DNA of 64,000 bases from Mesorhizobium sp. M1E.F.Ca.ET.045.02.1.1 (lineage in GTDB: Bacteria; Pseudomonadota; Alphaproteobacteria; Rhizobiales; Rhizobiaceae). The notes beneath the pieces are model-generated. The model was not told where the DNA came from. It searched no databases and saw nothing but the letters and a program-made list of their open reading frames with translations. Made by a program: the position numbers and the translations under genes. The DNA is taken from positions 5,842,501 to 5,906,500 of the forward strand of contig NZ_CP034447.1 of the NCBI RefSeq assembly GCF_003952485.1, written 5' to 3'. Shown here piece by piece: positions 37,363 through 46,900 of the stretch (position 1 is its first letter; the number at the start of each line of letters is the position of its first letter).

Positions 37363-39432
37363 ATGTCGCAGCAGCCAGTGCAGAGCGTTTCGCGCAAGCT
37401 GATTCTGCTGATCAAGAGCGGCTACTGGCTGGCGCTCATGATCATCGCCGCCATGGTGATGGCGTCCTTCATCCTTCTGCAGCAGCTAATGGCGCAACAG
37501 CAGCACAATGATGCGCTGCTCGACATCGTCTCGACGCAGAAGGCGCTGTCGCAGCGCATCGTCTTCCTGGCGGGCGCCACGGGTGCCGCCTCACGCGACA
37601 AGCAGGCGGCGCTCGTCACCGCGCTCAAGCTGGCGACGGCCGAGTTCGAGACCAACTATGACCTGCTGCTCAAGGAGACCGGTGCCGATCCGCTGTCACC
37701 GGCGCGCAACGATCCGAAATCGATCGAATACGTGCTGTTCAGCAAGCCGTTCCACCTCGACTATTTCTCGGTCGGCCTGATTGCCAACGGCGAACGGCTG
37801 GCCTCGTCCTTCGGATCCCAGCTCGGCATGCAACGCGAGGGCTACAAGGGCGGCGGCGAACGCGCCGGCCTCGACGCCTCCGTCGCCAATGCGACCTTGT
37901 CCGGCTATGCCGCGCTCGGCCAGCGCATCAGCGCCTTTGCCAACGAGCGGTCGGACGAGATGCTCGACCTTCACCGCACGCTGTTCTTTGCCACCATCGG
38001 CGTCATCGTGCTGGTGGCGCTGTTCATCTTCCGGCCGATGTCGAAGGCCATCCTGCGCAAGACGCACGAGCTGGTCGATGCCCGCAATTCCATGGCCTTC
38101 ATCGCCGTGCATGACGGCTTGACCGGCCTGCACAACCGCACCTTCCTCACCGATCATTTCGACACGCTGATCAAGGGCGCGCATCGCCGCCGCGAGCGCC
38201 TGGCGGTGATCCAGTTCGACCTCGACCGCTTCAAGCAGATCAACGACACGCTGGGGCACGCAGCCGGCGACTATGTGCTTGTCGTCACCGCGCAGCGCAT
38301 GCGCGATTCCTGCCGCGCATCGGATCTTTGCGCCCGTCTCGGCGGCGACGAGTTCGTGATGATCCTCAACGGCGTCGGCTCCACCGAGGACATCCATGCG
38401 CTGGCCAAGCGTATCCTCGGCGAAATCAACGAGCCGATCACCTTCCAGGGCACGACCATCATGCCCGGCGCCAGCGCCGGCATCGCCGTTTACCCCGTCG
38501 ATGCCGAGAATGCGCAGGACCTGCTTGTCCATGCCGATCTCGCGCTCTATTCGGCCAAGAAGCTCGGCGGCGGAAGCTTCTCCTTCTTCTCCGAGGAGCT
38601 TCGGCGCGAGCTCGACTACCGCAAGCAGCTCGAGCAAGACATCCGCACCGCGATCTCCGAAAAGACCTTCGAGGTCTATTTCCAGCCACAGGTGTCGCTC
38701 ACCAGCGGCAAGATCAGCGGCATCGAGGCGCTGGTGCGCTGGAAGCATGCCGCACGCGGCATGATCTCGCCCGGCGAGTTCATCCCCGTCGCCGAAAAAT
38801 GCGGCTTCATGCCCGATATCGGCCGTATCGTCATCACCAAGGCGATCGACGAAGCGGCCGAATGGGACCGCGCCGGCATCGACTTCGGGCGCATCGCCGT
38901 CAACGTCTCGGGCACCGAGCTGCGCGAGCCGGATTTCGACAAGTTCCTGTTCGAGACACTGGAGCGGGCCGGGCTCGCGCCGCAGAAGCTGTCGCTGGAA
39001 ATCGTCGAATCCGTCATCCTCGACGACGAAAAGACCGGTATCGCCGCCAAGCTCAGGCACATCCGCGCCGCCGGCGTGCATCTCGAGCTCGATGATTTCG
39101 GCACCGGCTATGCGTCGCTCAGCCACGTTAATCCGAACGAGATCGACCGGTTGAAGATCGACCGCCGCTTCGTGCAGAACATCAACGAGAACGGCGACAA
39201 CACCAAGATCGTGCGCGCCATCACCGAGCTTGCCCGCGGGCTGGGCATCTCGATCGTCGCCGAGGGCGCGGAAACCGAGGCCGAGCTCGACTCGCTTATG
39301 GCGATCGGCTGCGACCAGGTGCAGGGCTATTCGATCGCCTTCCCGATGCCGCAGGACAAGGCGCGCGAATGGCTGATGGCGCGCAGCCCGAAGAAGGCGA
39401 AGCTCAAGGTGCTGCAAGGCAGCCTGGCATAG
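37363..39432 (+). CDS. Membrane GGDEF-EAL cyclic-di-GMP protein
   Basis: 689 residues. There is a membrane span at about 18-42, a periplasmic region to about 205 that includes a PilJ/NarX-like helix (STQKALSQRIVFLAG), and a second span at about 207-227. A GGDEF domain follows, with intact RLGGDEFVMI near residue 325, then an EAL domain with intact EALVRWKH near 455 and the DDFGTGYASLSH motif. Both catalytic signatures are conserved, so it could make or break cyclic-di-GMP; direction cannot be read from sequence. GGAGGGG precedes ATG 37363. It stands alone on its strand, with a deacetylase gene next. Confidence 0.92.
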   Translation: MSQQPVQSVSRKLILLIKSGYWLALMIIAAMVMASFILLQQLMAQQQHNDALLDIVSTQKALSQRIVFLAGATGAASRDKQAALVTALKLATAEFETNYDLLLKETGADPLSPARNDPKSIEYVLFSKPFHLDYFSVGLIANGERLASSFGSQLGMQREGYKGGGERAGLDASVANATLSGYAALGQRISAFANERSDEMLDLHRTLFFATIGVIVLVALFIFRPMSKAILRKTHELVDARNSMAFIAVHDGLTGLHNRTFLTDHFDTLIKGAHRRRERLAVIQFDLDRFKQINDTLGHAAGDYVLVVTAQRMRDSCRASDLCARLGGDEFVMILNGVGSTEDIHALAKRILGEINEPITFQGTTIMPGASAGIAVYPVDAENAQDLLVHADLALYSAKKLGGGSFSFFSEELRRELDYRKQLEQDIRTAISEKTFEVYFQPQVSLTSGKISGIEALVRWKHAARGMISPGEFIPVAEKCGFMPDIGRIVITKAIDEAAEWDRAGIDFGRIAVNVSGTELREPDFDKFLFETLERAGLAPQKLSLEIVESVILDDEKTGIAAKLRHIRAAGVHLELDDFGTGYASLSHVNPNEIDRLKIDRRFVQNINENGDNTKIVRAITELARGLGISIVAEGAETEAELDSLMAIGCDQVQGYSIAFPMPQDKAREWLMARSPKKAKLKVLQGSLA

Positions 39433-39505
39433 CGCGATCGACCGGCAAGCTTGACAAGCTTGGACAAGCATGGCGGCCTGCCGCGATTGCAACCGGAACT
39501 TGCGG

Positions 39506-40240
39506 ATGCCGCTTCGACTTCTTGTACTGACGCTGTTGCTGGTGGCGTGTCCTGCGCTTGCCGCCGACCGGACCATCTATCTCACCTTCGACGACGGTCC
39601 GCTGAACGGCACAGCCAATATCCTCGACGTGCTGCAGGCCGAGCAGGTGCCGGCGACACTGTTCATGGTCGGCATGCATGCCGAAGCCAATGCAGCCAAC
39701 CGGGCGCTGCTGCAGCGGGCGAAATCGATGCCGTTGGTGACGATCGGCAATCACAGCTACAGCCATGCCTACAACCACTACCGGCATTTCTACGGCGACA
39801 CCGAGGGCGTGGTCGCGGACATGCTGAGGGCCAATGCCGTGCTTGGCCTGAAGCCCGCCGTGCGCGCGCGGCTGCCGGGGCGCGACGTGTTCCGGCTGCC
39901 GTCGATGTCGAAAGACGACAACTCGCTTGGGCTGGCGCAGGCCGGCCGCGAGGACCCGGACTACGAGTTCGTCGCCGCGTCAGGATTCTGGCTCTATGGC
40001 TGGGATCATGAATGGGTGCATGAAGACAGCGGCAAGCCGGTGCAGAGCGTCGACCATCTGGTGAGCGAGATCGATCATCTGTTCGGCTACGGCAATTTCG
40101 TCAAGCCGGGCAGGCTGATCCTGTTGATGCATGACGAGATGTTCCAGGACGCCTTCGACGGCAAGGCGAAGCTCACCGCACTGATCGCGGCGCTCAGGCT
40201 GCGCCACTACGCCTTCGGCGCCATCGCGACCTACGACTGA
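39506..40240 (+). CDS. Secreted polysaccharide deacetylase
   Basis: 244 residues with an N-terminal signal peptide (MPLRLLVLTLLLVACPALA, cleavage before ADR). The NodB-type carbohydrate esterase 4 motif TFDDGPLNGT carries the catalytic and metal Asp, and NHSYSHAYNH gives the two metal histidines. The late HDE segment (LLMHDEMFQD) is consistent with the family's last motifs. It probably removes acetyl groups from a periplasmic or surface glycan, substrate unknown. ATG 39506 places the signal peptide at the N-terminus; ATG 39470 would add 12 polar residues in front. Confidence 0.85.
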   Translation: MPLRLLVLTLLLVACPALAADRTIYLTFDDGPLNGTANILDVLQAEQVPATLFMVGMHAEANAANRALLQRAKSMPLVTIGNHSYSHAYNHYRHFYGDTEGVVADMLRANAVLGLKPAVRARLPGRDVFRLPSMSKDDNSLGLAQAGREDPDYEFVAASGFWLYGWDHEWVHEDSGKPVQSVDHLVSEIDHLFGYGNFVKPGRLILLMHDEMFQDAFDGKAKLTALIAALRLRHYAFGAIATYD

Positions 40241-40246
40241 GGCGGT

Positions 40247-40675
40247 TTAATCCCCGACATTCCCACGGAGTGCTGCAAGCACTTCCGCGAATTCGGCCAG
40301 CCTCTCATCGGCAATTCCGCTCCGTAACCGCTTGTCGAAGGCGATCGCAGCCATCCGCAATCTCTCGAACAGCGCTTCGCCGGCTTCAGTCAGGGCCACC
40401 TGGTGGACCCTGCGGTTTCCTGGATCGCGGCGGCGCGTCAGCAACCCTTGCGCCTCCATGGCGTTGAGATGATGGGTCAGCGTCGCGCCCTGGATTCCGA
40501 TCATGCCGGCAAGCTCGCGCTGGTTGGCGAGTTCCTTCGACTTGACCGAGAGCAAGGTCAGCCAGACCGGCAGCGTGCCGCCGGCCTCGACCAGGGCGGC
40601 GTCGAAGGCCTGCGCCACCACCTTGGACGTGCGGGCGAGATTCATGCCGACTGGCGGGCGATCAAACGGCGTCAT
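40247..40675 (-). CDS. MarR family transcriptional regulator
   Basis: 142 residues. The helix-turn-helix is in NQRELAGMIGIQGATLTHHLNAMEAQGLLTRRRDPGNRRVHQVALTEAG (about residues 52-100), typical of MarR proteins. It is divergent from a small membrane-protein gene, and the 14-bp palindrome at 40738-40751 lies between them, so it probably controls both. It is convergent with the deacetylase gene, separated by six bases. The inducer is unknown. Confidence 0.88.
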   Translation of the reverse strand: MTPFDRPPVGMNLARTSKVVAQAFDAALVEAGGTLPVWLTLLSVKSKELANQRELAGMIGIQGATLTHHLNAMEAQGLLTRRRDPGNRRVHQVALTEAGEALFERLRMAAIAFDKRLRSGIADERLAEFAEVLAALRGNVGD

Positions 40676-40724
40676 GGCCGGACACTAAAACAAGCAATGG
40701 ATTGGCGAAATACTGCGCGATGCA

Positions 40725-40753
40725 TTGACATCTAACCATTAGATATCTAATTT
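40725..40753 (+). promoter_or_regulatory. Promoter with overlapping palindromic operator
   Basis: TTGACA (40725-40730) and TAATTT (40748-40753) are exactly 17 bp apart, facing the membrane-protein gene at 40835. ATTAGATATCTAAT (40738-40751) is a perfect 14-bp palindrome across the spacer and -10 box. A MarR dimer bound here would block transcription. Confidence 0.7.
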
Positions 40754-40834
40754 TGTCTTATTCATGGTGCCGCCGGAACCAACCGACCGGCACTGCGACA
40801 CGCAGGCGGGCGGGCGAACGAGAGGAATGCGGTC

Positions 40835-41242
40835 ATGCAATATGTCTACATCGTCGTCATCGGCCTGCATGTCATGGCCGGCGTGTTCTGGGCCGGCACG
40901 ACCATAGCGGTCGCCCGCGATCCCGATATTCGAGCGGAACGGTTCTTCCGACCGCAAATGGGGGCGGCCGGTTTGGTTTTCCTGACCGGCATATTGCTTT
41001 GGTATTTTTTCCATGAAGGTGTCTTCGGCTCGATGGAAAAGGTGCTGGCGCTCGGTATCGTGACGGCGCTGATCGCCGCAGGCGTGCAAGGCGCGCTGGT
41101 CGGCTCCGCCAGCAGGCAGTTGGCCACTGCAGATGCGGCGACGCAAACCCAGTTGCGCGCGAAAACGACCAGAGGCGAACGCATCGCCGGCGGGCTGCTG
41201 GTCATCACCGTGCTTTGCATGGCGACCGCCAGGATGTTTTGA
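40835..41242 (+). CDS. Small four-helix membrane protein
   Basis: 135 residues, not assigned to a family with confidence. Four hydrophobic segments are visible, at about residues 3-26 (with a histidine in GLHVMAGVFWAG), 43-60, 70-90 and 116-133. The His-containing first helix recalls CopD-like or other haem/copper membrane proteins, but no further metal motif supports this. Expression is probably controlled by the divergent MarR gene through the palindrome at 40738. It could be a stress-linked membrane protein; function unknown. Confidence 0.7.
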   Translation: MQYVYIVVIGLHVMAGVFWAGTTIAVARDPDIRAERFFRPQMGAAGLVFLTGILLWYFFHEGVFGSMEKVLALGIVTALIAAGVQGALVGSASRQLATADAATQTQLRAKTTRGERIAGGLLVITVLCMATARMF

Positions 41243-41343
41243 GTATCGCACGACGCCGGCATCAGGCCGGCGTCATGCGCGGCGCGCAACGGACCAAAGC
41301 GGCAGGTGGCTCTCCTTGCTAGGTCGGTTGCGCGCCACCGATT

Positions 41344-41383
41344 GAGCATGATCTTCTCCGAACCGGAGGTTGGGATCACGCTC
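41344..41383. repeat. Short dispersed palindromic element
   Basis: GAGCATGATC (41344-41353) pairs with GATCACGCTC (41374-41383) with one mismatch, around CTTCTCCGAACCGGAGGTTG. The form is like the element at 262-306. It lies just beyond the stop of the flavoprotein gene on the minus strand. Confidence 0.6.
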
Positions 41384-41389
41384 CATGCC

Positions 41390-43435
41390 TCAGATTCGGA
41401 TCCCGAACCTGATCCCGTCATAGATGGCTGCATGGATGTTTCGCGAGGCGACCGCGTCGCCGATGCGAAATACGACGAAGCCGCCTTCCGGATTGCGTGA
41501 CGGAAAGATGTCGCCGCCGCTCACCAGCCGCTCGTAATCGACCGCGCCGCCATTCCTCGACAGCGGCTTCAGCGATAAATAGAGATCGTCGAGCGGCGCC
41601 GTGCCATGCTCGACCACCACCTGATCGACCCGCCGCTCGCCGCGCCAGCCATCGGCGAAGTCCGAGGCCAACTCGGCAATGAGCTGGTTGCCCTCGCGCC
41701 GCACCGAGCGCAGACGGGTGTTGATGGTGACGGTGACGCCTTTCTCGTGGAAGGCGCGCATATAGGGAACGTGGTTCAGGCCGCCCATTTCCGGCGCGAA
41801 GAAGCGCTCCGGCGAGACCAGCTCCAGCTTCGCGCCGCTGTTGGCGATCAACTCCGCCGCGCCCATCCCCTGATGGCCGCCATTGTCGTCATAGAGCAGC
41901 ACGTTCTCGGCCGGCTTGACGCTGCCCGCCATGATGTCCCAGCTCGAGGTGACGAGGTTGTCGCCCGCCGCCAGCGGCGGGTTCTGCGGCAGGCCGCCTG
42001 TCGCGACGATGACCACATCCGGAGACAGCGCCAGCACATCGTTCTTCTCGGCCCATGTGTCGTAGCGGATCTCGACGCCGAGGCGGTCCAGTTCCGCGAG
42101 CCGCCAGTCGATGATGCCGATCAGTTCCTTGCGGCGCGGATTTTGCGTCGCGAGCCGCACCTGGCCGCCGGCCTGGCTCGACGCTTCGAGCACCGTCACC
42201 TGATGGCCGCGTTCGGCGGCGACCCGCGCGGCTTCGAGCCCGCCGGCCCCGGCCCCGACGACGACCACCCGCTTCTTCGGCCCTTTGCTTTTGGCGATGA
42301 CATGCGGGATCGTCGCTTCGCGGCCGGTCGCGGCATTGTGGACGCAAAGCGCCTCGCCGCCTTCATAGATGCGGTCGAGGCAGTAGGTTGCGCCAACGCA
42401 AGGACGGATCTCGTGCTCGCGGCCCTCCATCACCTTCTTGACGATATAGGGATCGGCAATATGGGCGCGCGTCATGCCGACCATGTCGAGCTTGCCGGTG
42501 GCGATCGCATGGCGCGCCGTGGCGACATCGGAGATGCGCGCCGCGTGGAAGGTCGGGAATTTCGTCGCCGCCTTCACCTCGCCGGCGAAGTCGAGATGCG
42601 GCGAGGAACGCATGCCGGTCACCGGGATGACCTTGGTCAGCGCCGCGTCGGTCTCGATCGAACCACGGATGATGTTGAGGAAATCGACCTTGCCGGATGA
42701 GGCCAGGCGTCGGGCGATCTCGACGCCCTCCTCCTTCGACAGGCCTTTTTCGAAATCCTCGTCCGCAACCATGCGGATGCCGACGACGAATTTTTCGCCG
42801 ACGGCCGCGCGCACCGCGTCCAGCACCAGGTTGGTGAAGCGCAGCCGGTTGTCGAGCGAGCCGCCGAAATCGTCGTCGCGATGGTTGGTGGCCGGCGACC
42901 AGAAGCCGTCCATCAGATGGCCGTAGGCCTCGAACTCGATGCCGTCGAGGCCGGCGGCCTGGCAGCGCTGCGCGGCGGAAGCATAGTCGGCGACGATGCG
43001 CTCGATATCCCAATCCTCGATGGTCTTGGGAAAGGCGCGATGCGCCGGCTCGCGCACCGGCGAAGCCGAAAGCACCGGCAGCCAGTCCGCCTTGTTCCAG
43101 CCGGTGCGGCGCCCGAGATGGGTGATCTGGATCATCACCTTGCAGTCATGCTCGTGACAGGCATCAGCGAGTTCCGCCAGCCACGGCACGATGCGATCGT
43201 CATAGACATGCAGATTGCCGAAGGCGGCCGGGCTGTCGCGCGAGACGATCGCCGAGCCCGCCGTCATGGTCAGCGCCATGCCGCCCTTGGCCTTCTCGGC
43301 ATGGTAGAGCCGGTAGCGCTCTTTCGGCATGCCGTCCTCGGAATAGGCCGGCTCGTGACTGGTCGACATCACCCGGTTCTTCAGCGTCAGGTGCTTGAGC
43401 TGGTAAGGTTGGAGAAGCGGGTCGTTGCTGGTCAT
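41390..43435 (-). CDS. NADH:flavin oxidoreductase, stachydrine/N-methylproline demethylase-like
   Basis: 681 residues in the trimethylamine dehydrogenase/2,4-dienoyl-CoA reductase arrangement: an N-terminal old-yellow-enzyme FMN barrel (to about 340), an iron-sulfur segment, then a C-terminal FAD/NAD module with VVVVGAGAGGLEAARVA. It resembles StcD-type N-methylproline demethylases. The iron-sulfur segment reads RPCVGATYC with a third Cys in EALCVHN: the second Cys of the usual C-x2-C-x2-C pattern is Ala. Either the cluster is bound differently in this subfamily or is altered. The substrate is probably a methylated amine or proline. It is divergent from queF. The family is secure, the substrate is inferred. 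Confidence 0.8.
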   Translation of the reverse strand: MTSNDPLLQPYQLKHLTLKNRVMSTSHEPAYSEDGMPKERYRLYHAEKAKGGMALTMTAGSAIVSRDSPAAFGNLHVYDDRIVPWLAELADACHEHDCKVMIQITHLGRRTGWNKADWLPVLSASPVREPAHRAFPKTIEDWDIERIVADYASAAQRCQAAGLDGIEFEAYGHLMDGFWSPATNHRDDDFGGSLDNRLRFTNLVLDAVRAAVGEKFVVGIRMVADEDFEKGLSKEEGVEIARRLASSGKVDFLNIIRGSIETDAALTKVIPVTGMRSSPHLDFAGEVKAATKFPTFHAARISDVATARHAIATGKLDMVGMTRAHIADPYIVKKVMEGREHEIRPCVGATYCLDRIYEGGEALCVHNAATGREATIPHVIAKSKGPKKRVVVVGAGAGGLEAARVAAERGHQVTVLEASSQAGGQVRLATQNPRRKELIGIIDWRLAELDRLGVEIRYDTWAEKNDVLALSPDVVIVATGGLPQNPPLAAGDNLVTSSWDIMAGSVKPAENVLLYDDNGGHQGMGAAELIANSGAKLELVSPERFFAPEMGGLNHVPYMRAFHEKGVTVTINTRLRSVRREGNQLIAELASDFADGWRGERRVDQVVVEHGTAPLDDLYLSLKPLSRNGGAVDYERLVSGGDIFPSRNPEGGFVVFRIGDAVASRNIHAAIYDGIRFGIRI

Positions 43436-43573
43436 CGTCTTCCTGCCGTTTCAAATTGTGCTAATGAGCGGTCAAACGCGCTGCGCCCGAGAGGACTGCA
43501 GCGCTTCTTCAACCTTCGTTTCGCACCCGCCCGTTGAACTGCGCTTCCAACGGCTGGGAGCAAGGAGCCGCCC

Positions 43574-44035
43574 ATGACTGATGCAAAAAACCTCACCCAG
43601 CTCGGCAAGCACGTCGAGACGCCACAAAGCCCCGAACAGGCGGTCCTGGAGACCGTGCCCTTCAATCGCGGCGACGGGCCGCCGGCGATCGTGCGCTTCA
43701 CCTGCCCGGAATTCACCTCGCTCTGCCCGGTCACCGGCCAGCCCGACTTCGCCCACATTGTCATCGACTACGCGCCCGACAAGACGCTGGTGGAATCGAA
43801 GTCGCTGAAACTGTTCATGACCTCGTTCCGCAACCACGGCGCCTTCCATGAGGAATGCACCGTCATGATCGGCCGCCGCATCGTCGAGGCGACCAAGCCG
43901 CTCTGGTTGCGCGTCGGCGGCTACTGGTTCCCGCGCGGCGGCATTCCGATCGATGTCTTCTGGCAGACCGGCGCTCCGCCCGAAGGCGCCTGGCTGCCCG
44001 ACACCGGCGTGGCGCCCTATCGCGGAAGGGGCTGA
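43574..44035 (+). CDS. queF: NADPH-dependent 7-cyano-7-deazaguanine reductase QueF
   Basis: 153 residues, the short type I QueF. It reduces preQ0 to preQ1 in queuosine tRNA modification. The nucleophilic cysteine is C51 in [12 protein letters not shown]. The QueF signature ESKSLKLFM is at about residues 75-83, and HEECTVMIG follows. AAGGAG stands just before the ATG. It is a single gene between the divergent flavoprotein gene and two convergent secreted-protein genes. I saw no preQ1 riboswitch-like structure in the 138 bp upstream. Confidence 0.95.
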   Translation: MTDAKNLTQLGKHVETPQSPEQAVLETVPFNRGDGPPAIVRFTCPEFTSLCPVTGQPDFAHIVIDYAPDKTLVESKSLKLFMTSFRNHGAFHEECTVMIGRRIVEATKPLWLRVGGYWFPRGGIPIDVFWQTGAPPEGAWLPDTGVAPYRGRG

Positions 44036-44055
44036 GGGGACTGGGTTAATCGCGC

Positions 44056-44622
44056 TCATTCGCACTGGTATTGGCTCAACGCCCATTCGCCGGTGACCGA
44101 CAGGAGATCGGCGATCTTCCAGTCGCCGCCGACCTTCTTCAGCTTCCATTCAAGCCGATGCTTGTTGCCAGCAGCGACGAAGGCCACGACCACCTTGGCC
44201 TCGTCGCCATGGATGGCTTCGATGGTGCGCAGGCTCTTGTCGATGGCGAACTTGTCGTAGTCGGCATTGTCGAGGGCCATGTTGGGGTCGAGGCATTCGC
44301 CCTGCCCGGAGGCACGCAGCGCGTCGCTCTTGTCGAGCACGCTCTTGGCCGGGTCGATGAAGTTCTTGCGCTGGGCCGGGTCCAATTCCAGACCGAGATG
44401 CTCGTAGAAAGGCTTCACTACCGCCGTCGGCGACCCGGGAAGGACGGGGGCGGCGGGCGCCGGCGTCGCGGCAGGCGGCGGGGTGCCATCCGCCGGCGCA
44501 TTGTCGGTAGATGAGGCCTGCGGCGGCGGCGAGCCGAACAGCCCTTGCGCGCAGGCGCTGCCGCTCAGCCCCACGGCCAGCATCGACAAGCTCGACAGCG
44601 CGAGGACGAGGCGGCGCAGCAC
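44056..44622 (-). CDS. Secreted protein, DUF3828-like (copy 2)
   Basis: 188 residues with a signal peptide ending at about SACA-QG, a Pro/Ala-rich linker (residues about 30-65), then a small domain ending RLEWKLKKVGGDWKIADLLSVTGEWALSQYQC. This end closely matches the neighbouring gene's MVWSLKKVDGKWKIADITSKTSDWTLSALEC, so the two are tandem paralogues four bases apart. The domain resembles DUF3828/nuclear-transport-factor-like periplasmic proteins. Cysteines near the middle (GECLDP) and the C-terminus could pair. Function unknown. Confidence 0.75.
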   Translation of the reverse strand: MLRRLVLALSSLSMLAVGLSGSACAQGLFGSPPPQASSTDNAPADGTPPPAATPAPAAPVLPGSPTAVVKPFYEHLGLELDPAQRKNFIDPAKSVLDKSDALRASGQGECLDPNMALDNADYDKFAIDKSLRTIEAIHGDEAKVVVAFVAAGNKHRLEWKLKKVGGDWKIADLLSVTGEWALSQYQCE

Positions 44623-44626
44623 GGGA

Positions 44627-45106
44627 CTACTCCGCCGAGGAGCCCGGCATGCATTCCAGCGCGCTGAGCGTCCAGTCGCTGGTCTTGGAGGTGATGTCGG
44701 CGATCTTCCACTTGCCGTCCACTTTCTTCAGCGACCACACCATTTCACGTTTGGAGTCATCGCCTTCCGAGAAAAGATTGAAGTTTGCCGTCACCTCAGC
44801 GGTGTCGCCATTGACGGCCTCGGTGAGCTTCAGCGTCTTCGACACGGTCTTCTGATCGAAATCCTGGGCGTCGAGGCCCGGGTCGAAATCGATGCAGGAT
44901 ACCTCGTCGGGCTTCTCCTTCTGCGCCTTGTCGTTGGCCTCAAACAGCTTGGTGACCGGCTCGGTGAAGCGGTCGCGGTATTTCGCGTCCGCCTCGAACC
45001 TCACCTCAGGCACATAGAAGAACTTCACGGCCTTGGAAGCCGGCCCGGCGAGTGTCGCGGCAGGCAAGGCGATCGACATGGCAGCGGCCAGCATTGTTGG
45101 TCTCAT
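44627..45106 (-). CDS. Secreted protein, DUF3828-like (copy 1)
   Basis: 159 residues starting MRPTMLAAAMSIALPAATLA, a signal peptide. The mature part carries the same layout as its neighbour: a Phe-Tyr-containing first helix, an acidic middle with VSCIDFDPGLDAQDFD, and MVWSLKKVDGKWKIADI near the end. The frame is open for 37 more codons upstream but those overlap the solute-binding-protein gene and look non-coding. It precedes its paralogue by four bases, so the pair is co-transcribed. Function unknown; probably periplasmic. Confidence 0.75.
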   Translation of the reverse strand: MRPTMLAAAMSIALPAATLAGPASKAVKFFYVPEVRFEADAKYRDRFTEPVTKLFEANDKAQKEKPDEVSCIDFDPGLDAQDFDQKTVSKTLKLTEAVNGDTAEVTANFNLFSEGDDSKREMVWSLKKVDGKWKIADITSKTSDWTLSALECMPGSSAE

Positions 45107-45206
45107 GCAGGATCTCCGGATGTTCGGCGCCGTGGTGGCAAGATCGCCACCACGCATCCTGCATATCGGCTTTTTCGCGCGGCATGAAGTCCTTGCGCTG
45201 CCCGTC

Positions 45207-46856
45207 TCAGGCTTCAAGCCAGACGTTCTGGAAGTCCATTTTATAGGTCTGGTGCATTGCGTAGTTCTTCACCTTCTTGTTCATGTGGCAGTAGAGCTTC
45301 TGCCAGAACGGTTGGATGATGACGCCGGAGTCCTGCAGGATCTGCTCGACGTCCTTCATCACCTCCTTGCGCTTGGCGACGTCGATCTCCGATAGCGCCT
45401 GCTTGAGCTTGGCGTCGAAATCCGGATTGGAATAGGCCGTCTCATTCCAGGCCTCACCGCTGCGGTAGCCCAGCGCCAGCACCTGGACGCCGAGCGGGCG
45501 CATATACCAGATGGTTAGGGAATAAGGATATTTCGTCCAATCGTTCCAGAAGGTCGAGCCGGGCAGCACCGTGCGCTTCACCTTGATGCCGGCATCGCGC
45601 AACTGGCCGGCGATGGCGTCGCCGGTGTTCTTCTGCCACTCGTCCTCGACAGTGATCAGCTCGTGCTCGAAGTCGGCCTGTCCGGCATCCGCCATCAACT
45701 TCTTGGCGCCGGCCGCGTCCCGCTCCTTCTTTGGCAGCGGATAGTATTCCGGATGGATCGGGCTGACATGGTGGTTCTCGCCGACCGTGCCGCGCCCGGC
45801 ATAGCCGAGCTGCATGACTTGGTTGTTGTCGACGGCCATCTGCAGCGCGTTGCGCACCCGCTGGTCGTCATAGGGCTTGTGGGTGATGTTGGTGCGGGCA
45901 ACCAGCGTGGTCGCCGTCGCGACCTCCGATTTCACCAGATCCATGTTGTCGAGGGGGTCGATGAAGTCGGCCGGCGTTTCGAAATCGAGGTCGATCTCGC
46001 CGGAATCGAAGGCATTCAGCGTGGCGTTGAAGTCGGTGCCGTAGTCGATGAATTCGACCCCGTCGAGCAGCGCTTCGCCACCCCACCATTTGCCGTTCTC
46101 GCGGCGCTTGACGACCGCCTTCTGGCCGACGTCGTAAGACACCAGCTCGAAAGCTCCGGTGCCGATCGGCTTCTTGATCGGGTCGGCGCCATCTTTGTCG
46201 AAGTCGCGATGCACGACCAGCGCCGGATAGTCGGTGAAGCCCGGTATGATCGCGATATCGGCCTCGTTGAGCTTCAGCTTGACCGTGTGGTCGTCGACCT
46301 TGGTGATGGCGCCATCCTTCGCCTTACCGGTCTTGGCATCGACCAGCGCGCCGACGCGTGCCGCCATGGAATTGCCGGAAGCCCCCTTCTCGCACCAGCG
46401 GTTCAGATTGAAGACCACGTCATCAGCGTTGAAGGCATCGCCATTGTTCCAGGTGACGCCCTTGCGCAGATGCAGCGTGTATTCGGTGGCATCGTCATTG
46501 ACGTCCCAGCTCTCGAGCAGCACCGGCTCGAAAGTGAACTGGTGCGTGTAGCGCACGAGCGGCTCCAGCCAACTGCGGGTGACGTTTGCCATTTCCGTCC
46601 AGTCATAGGTGCGCGGATCCTTCTGCGCCTTGACCGACATCGAGACATGCAGCGTGCCGCCTTTCTTCGGTTCGTCGGCCAGCGCCTTGGTCGGCGCGGC
46701 AAGGCCGATCATTCCATAGGCGAAAGCCGTCGATGCACCGAAGGCGCTCGCCAGTGCCAGGAATTCGCGCCGGTCCACGCGGCCCGCGCGCACCTCGTCC
46801 GCCATCGCTTCGATGGCGGCGGGGACTCGATCGCTGTTGCTTCTGAAAATCGTCAT
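45207..46856 (-). CDS. ABC transporter substrate-binding protein, family 5 (peptide/opine type)
   Basis: 549 residues. There is a twin-arginine signal ([15 protein letters not shown], cleavage near ALA-DEP at about residue 60) and an SBP_bac_5 fold, with [39 protein letters not shown] and [13 protein letters not shown]. Family 5 proteins bring oligopeptides, nickel, opines or other solutes to ABC permeases, but no permease or ATPase gene is adjacent. It starts 44 bp after the MttB-like gene on the same strand, so the two are probably one transcript and the solute may be a methylated amine. The ligand is inferred from context. Confidence 0.88.
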   Translation of the reverse strand: MTIFRSNSDRVPAAIEAMADEVRAGRVDRREFLALASAFGASTAFAYGMIGLAAPTKALADEPKKGGTLHVSMSVKAQKDPRTYDWTEMANVTRSWLEPLVRYTHQFTFEPVLLESWDVNDDATEYTLHLRKGVTWNNGDAFNADDVVFNLNRWCEKGASGNSMAARVGALVDAKTGKAKDGAITKVDDHTVKLKLNEADIAIIPGFTDYPALVVHRDFDKDGADPIKKPIGTGAFELVSYDVGQKAVVKRRENGKWWGGEALLDGVEFIDYGTDFNATLNAFDSGEIDLDFETPADFIDPLDNMDLVKSEVATATTLVARTNITHKPYDDQRVRNALQMAVDNNQVMQLGYAGRGTVGENHHVSPIHPEYYPLPKKERDAAGAKKLMADAGQADFEHELITVEDEWQKNTGDAIAGQLRDAGIKVKRTVLPGSTFWNDWTKYPYSLTIWYMRPLGVQVLALGYRSGEAWNETAYSNPDFDAKLKQALSEIDVAKRKEVMKDVEQILQDSGVIIQPFWQKLYCHMNKKVKNYAMHQTYKMDFQNVWLEA

Positions 46857-46900
46857 TGTCTTTCTCCCATTGGTTCCGGCGGGTCTTCGCCCGTTCTCTG

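Noticed and set aside
43436..43573. preQ1 riboswitch upstream of queF
   Set aside because: No short stem with the A-rich tail pattern of preQ1 aptamers could be found by eye in the 138 bp before queF.
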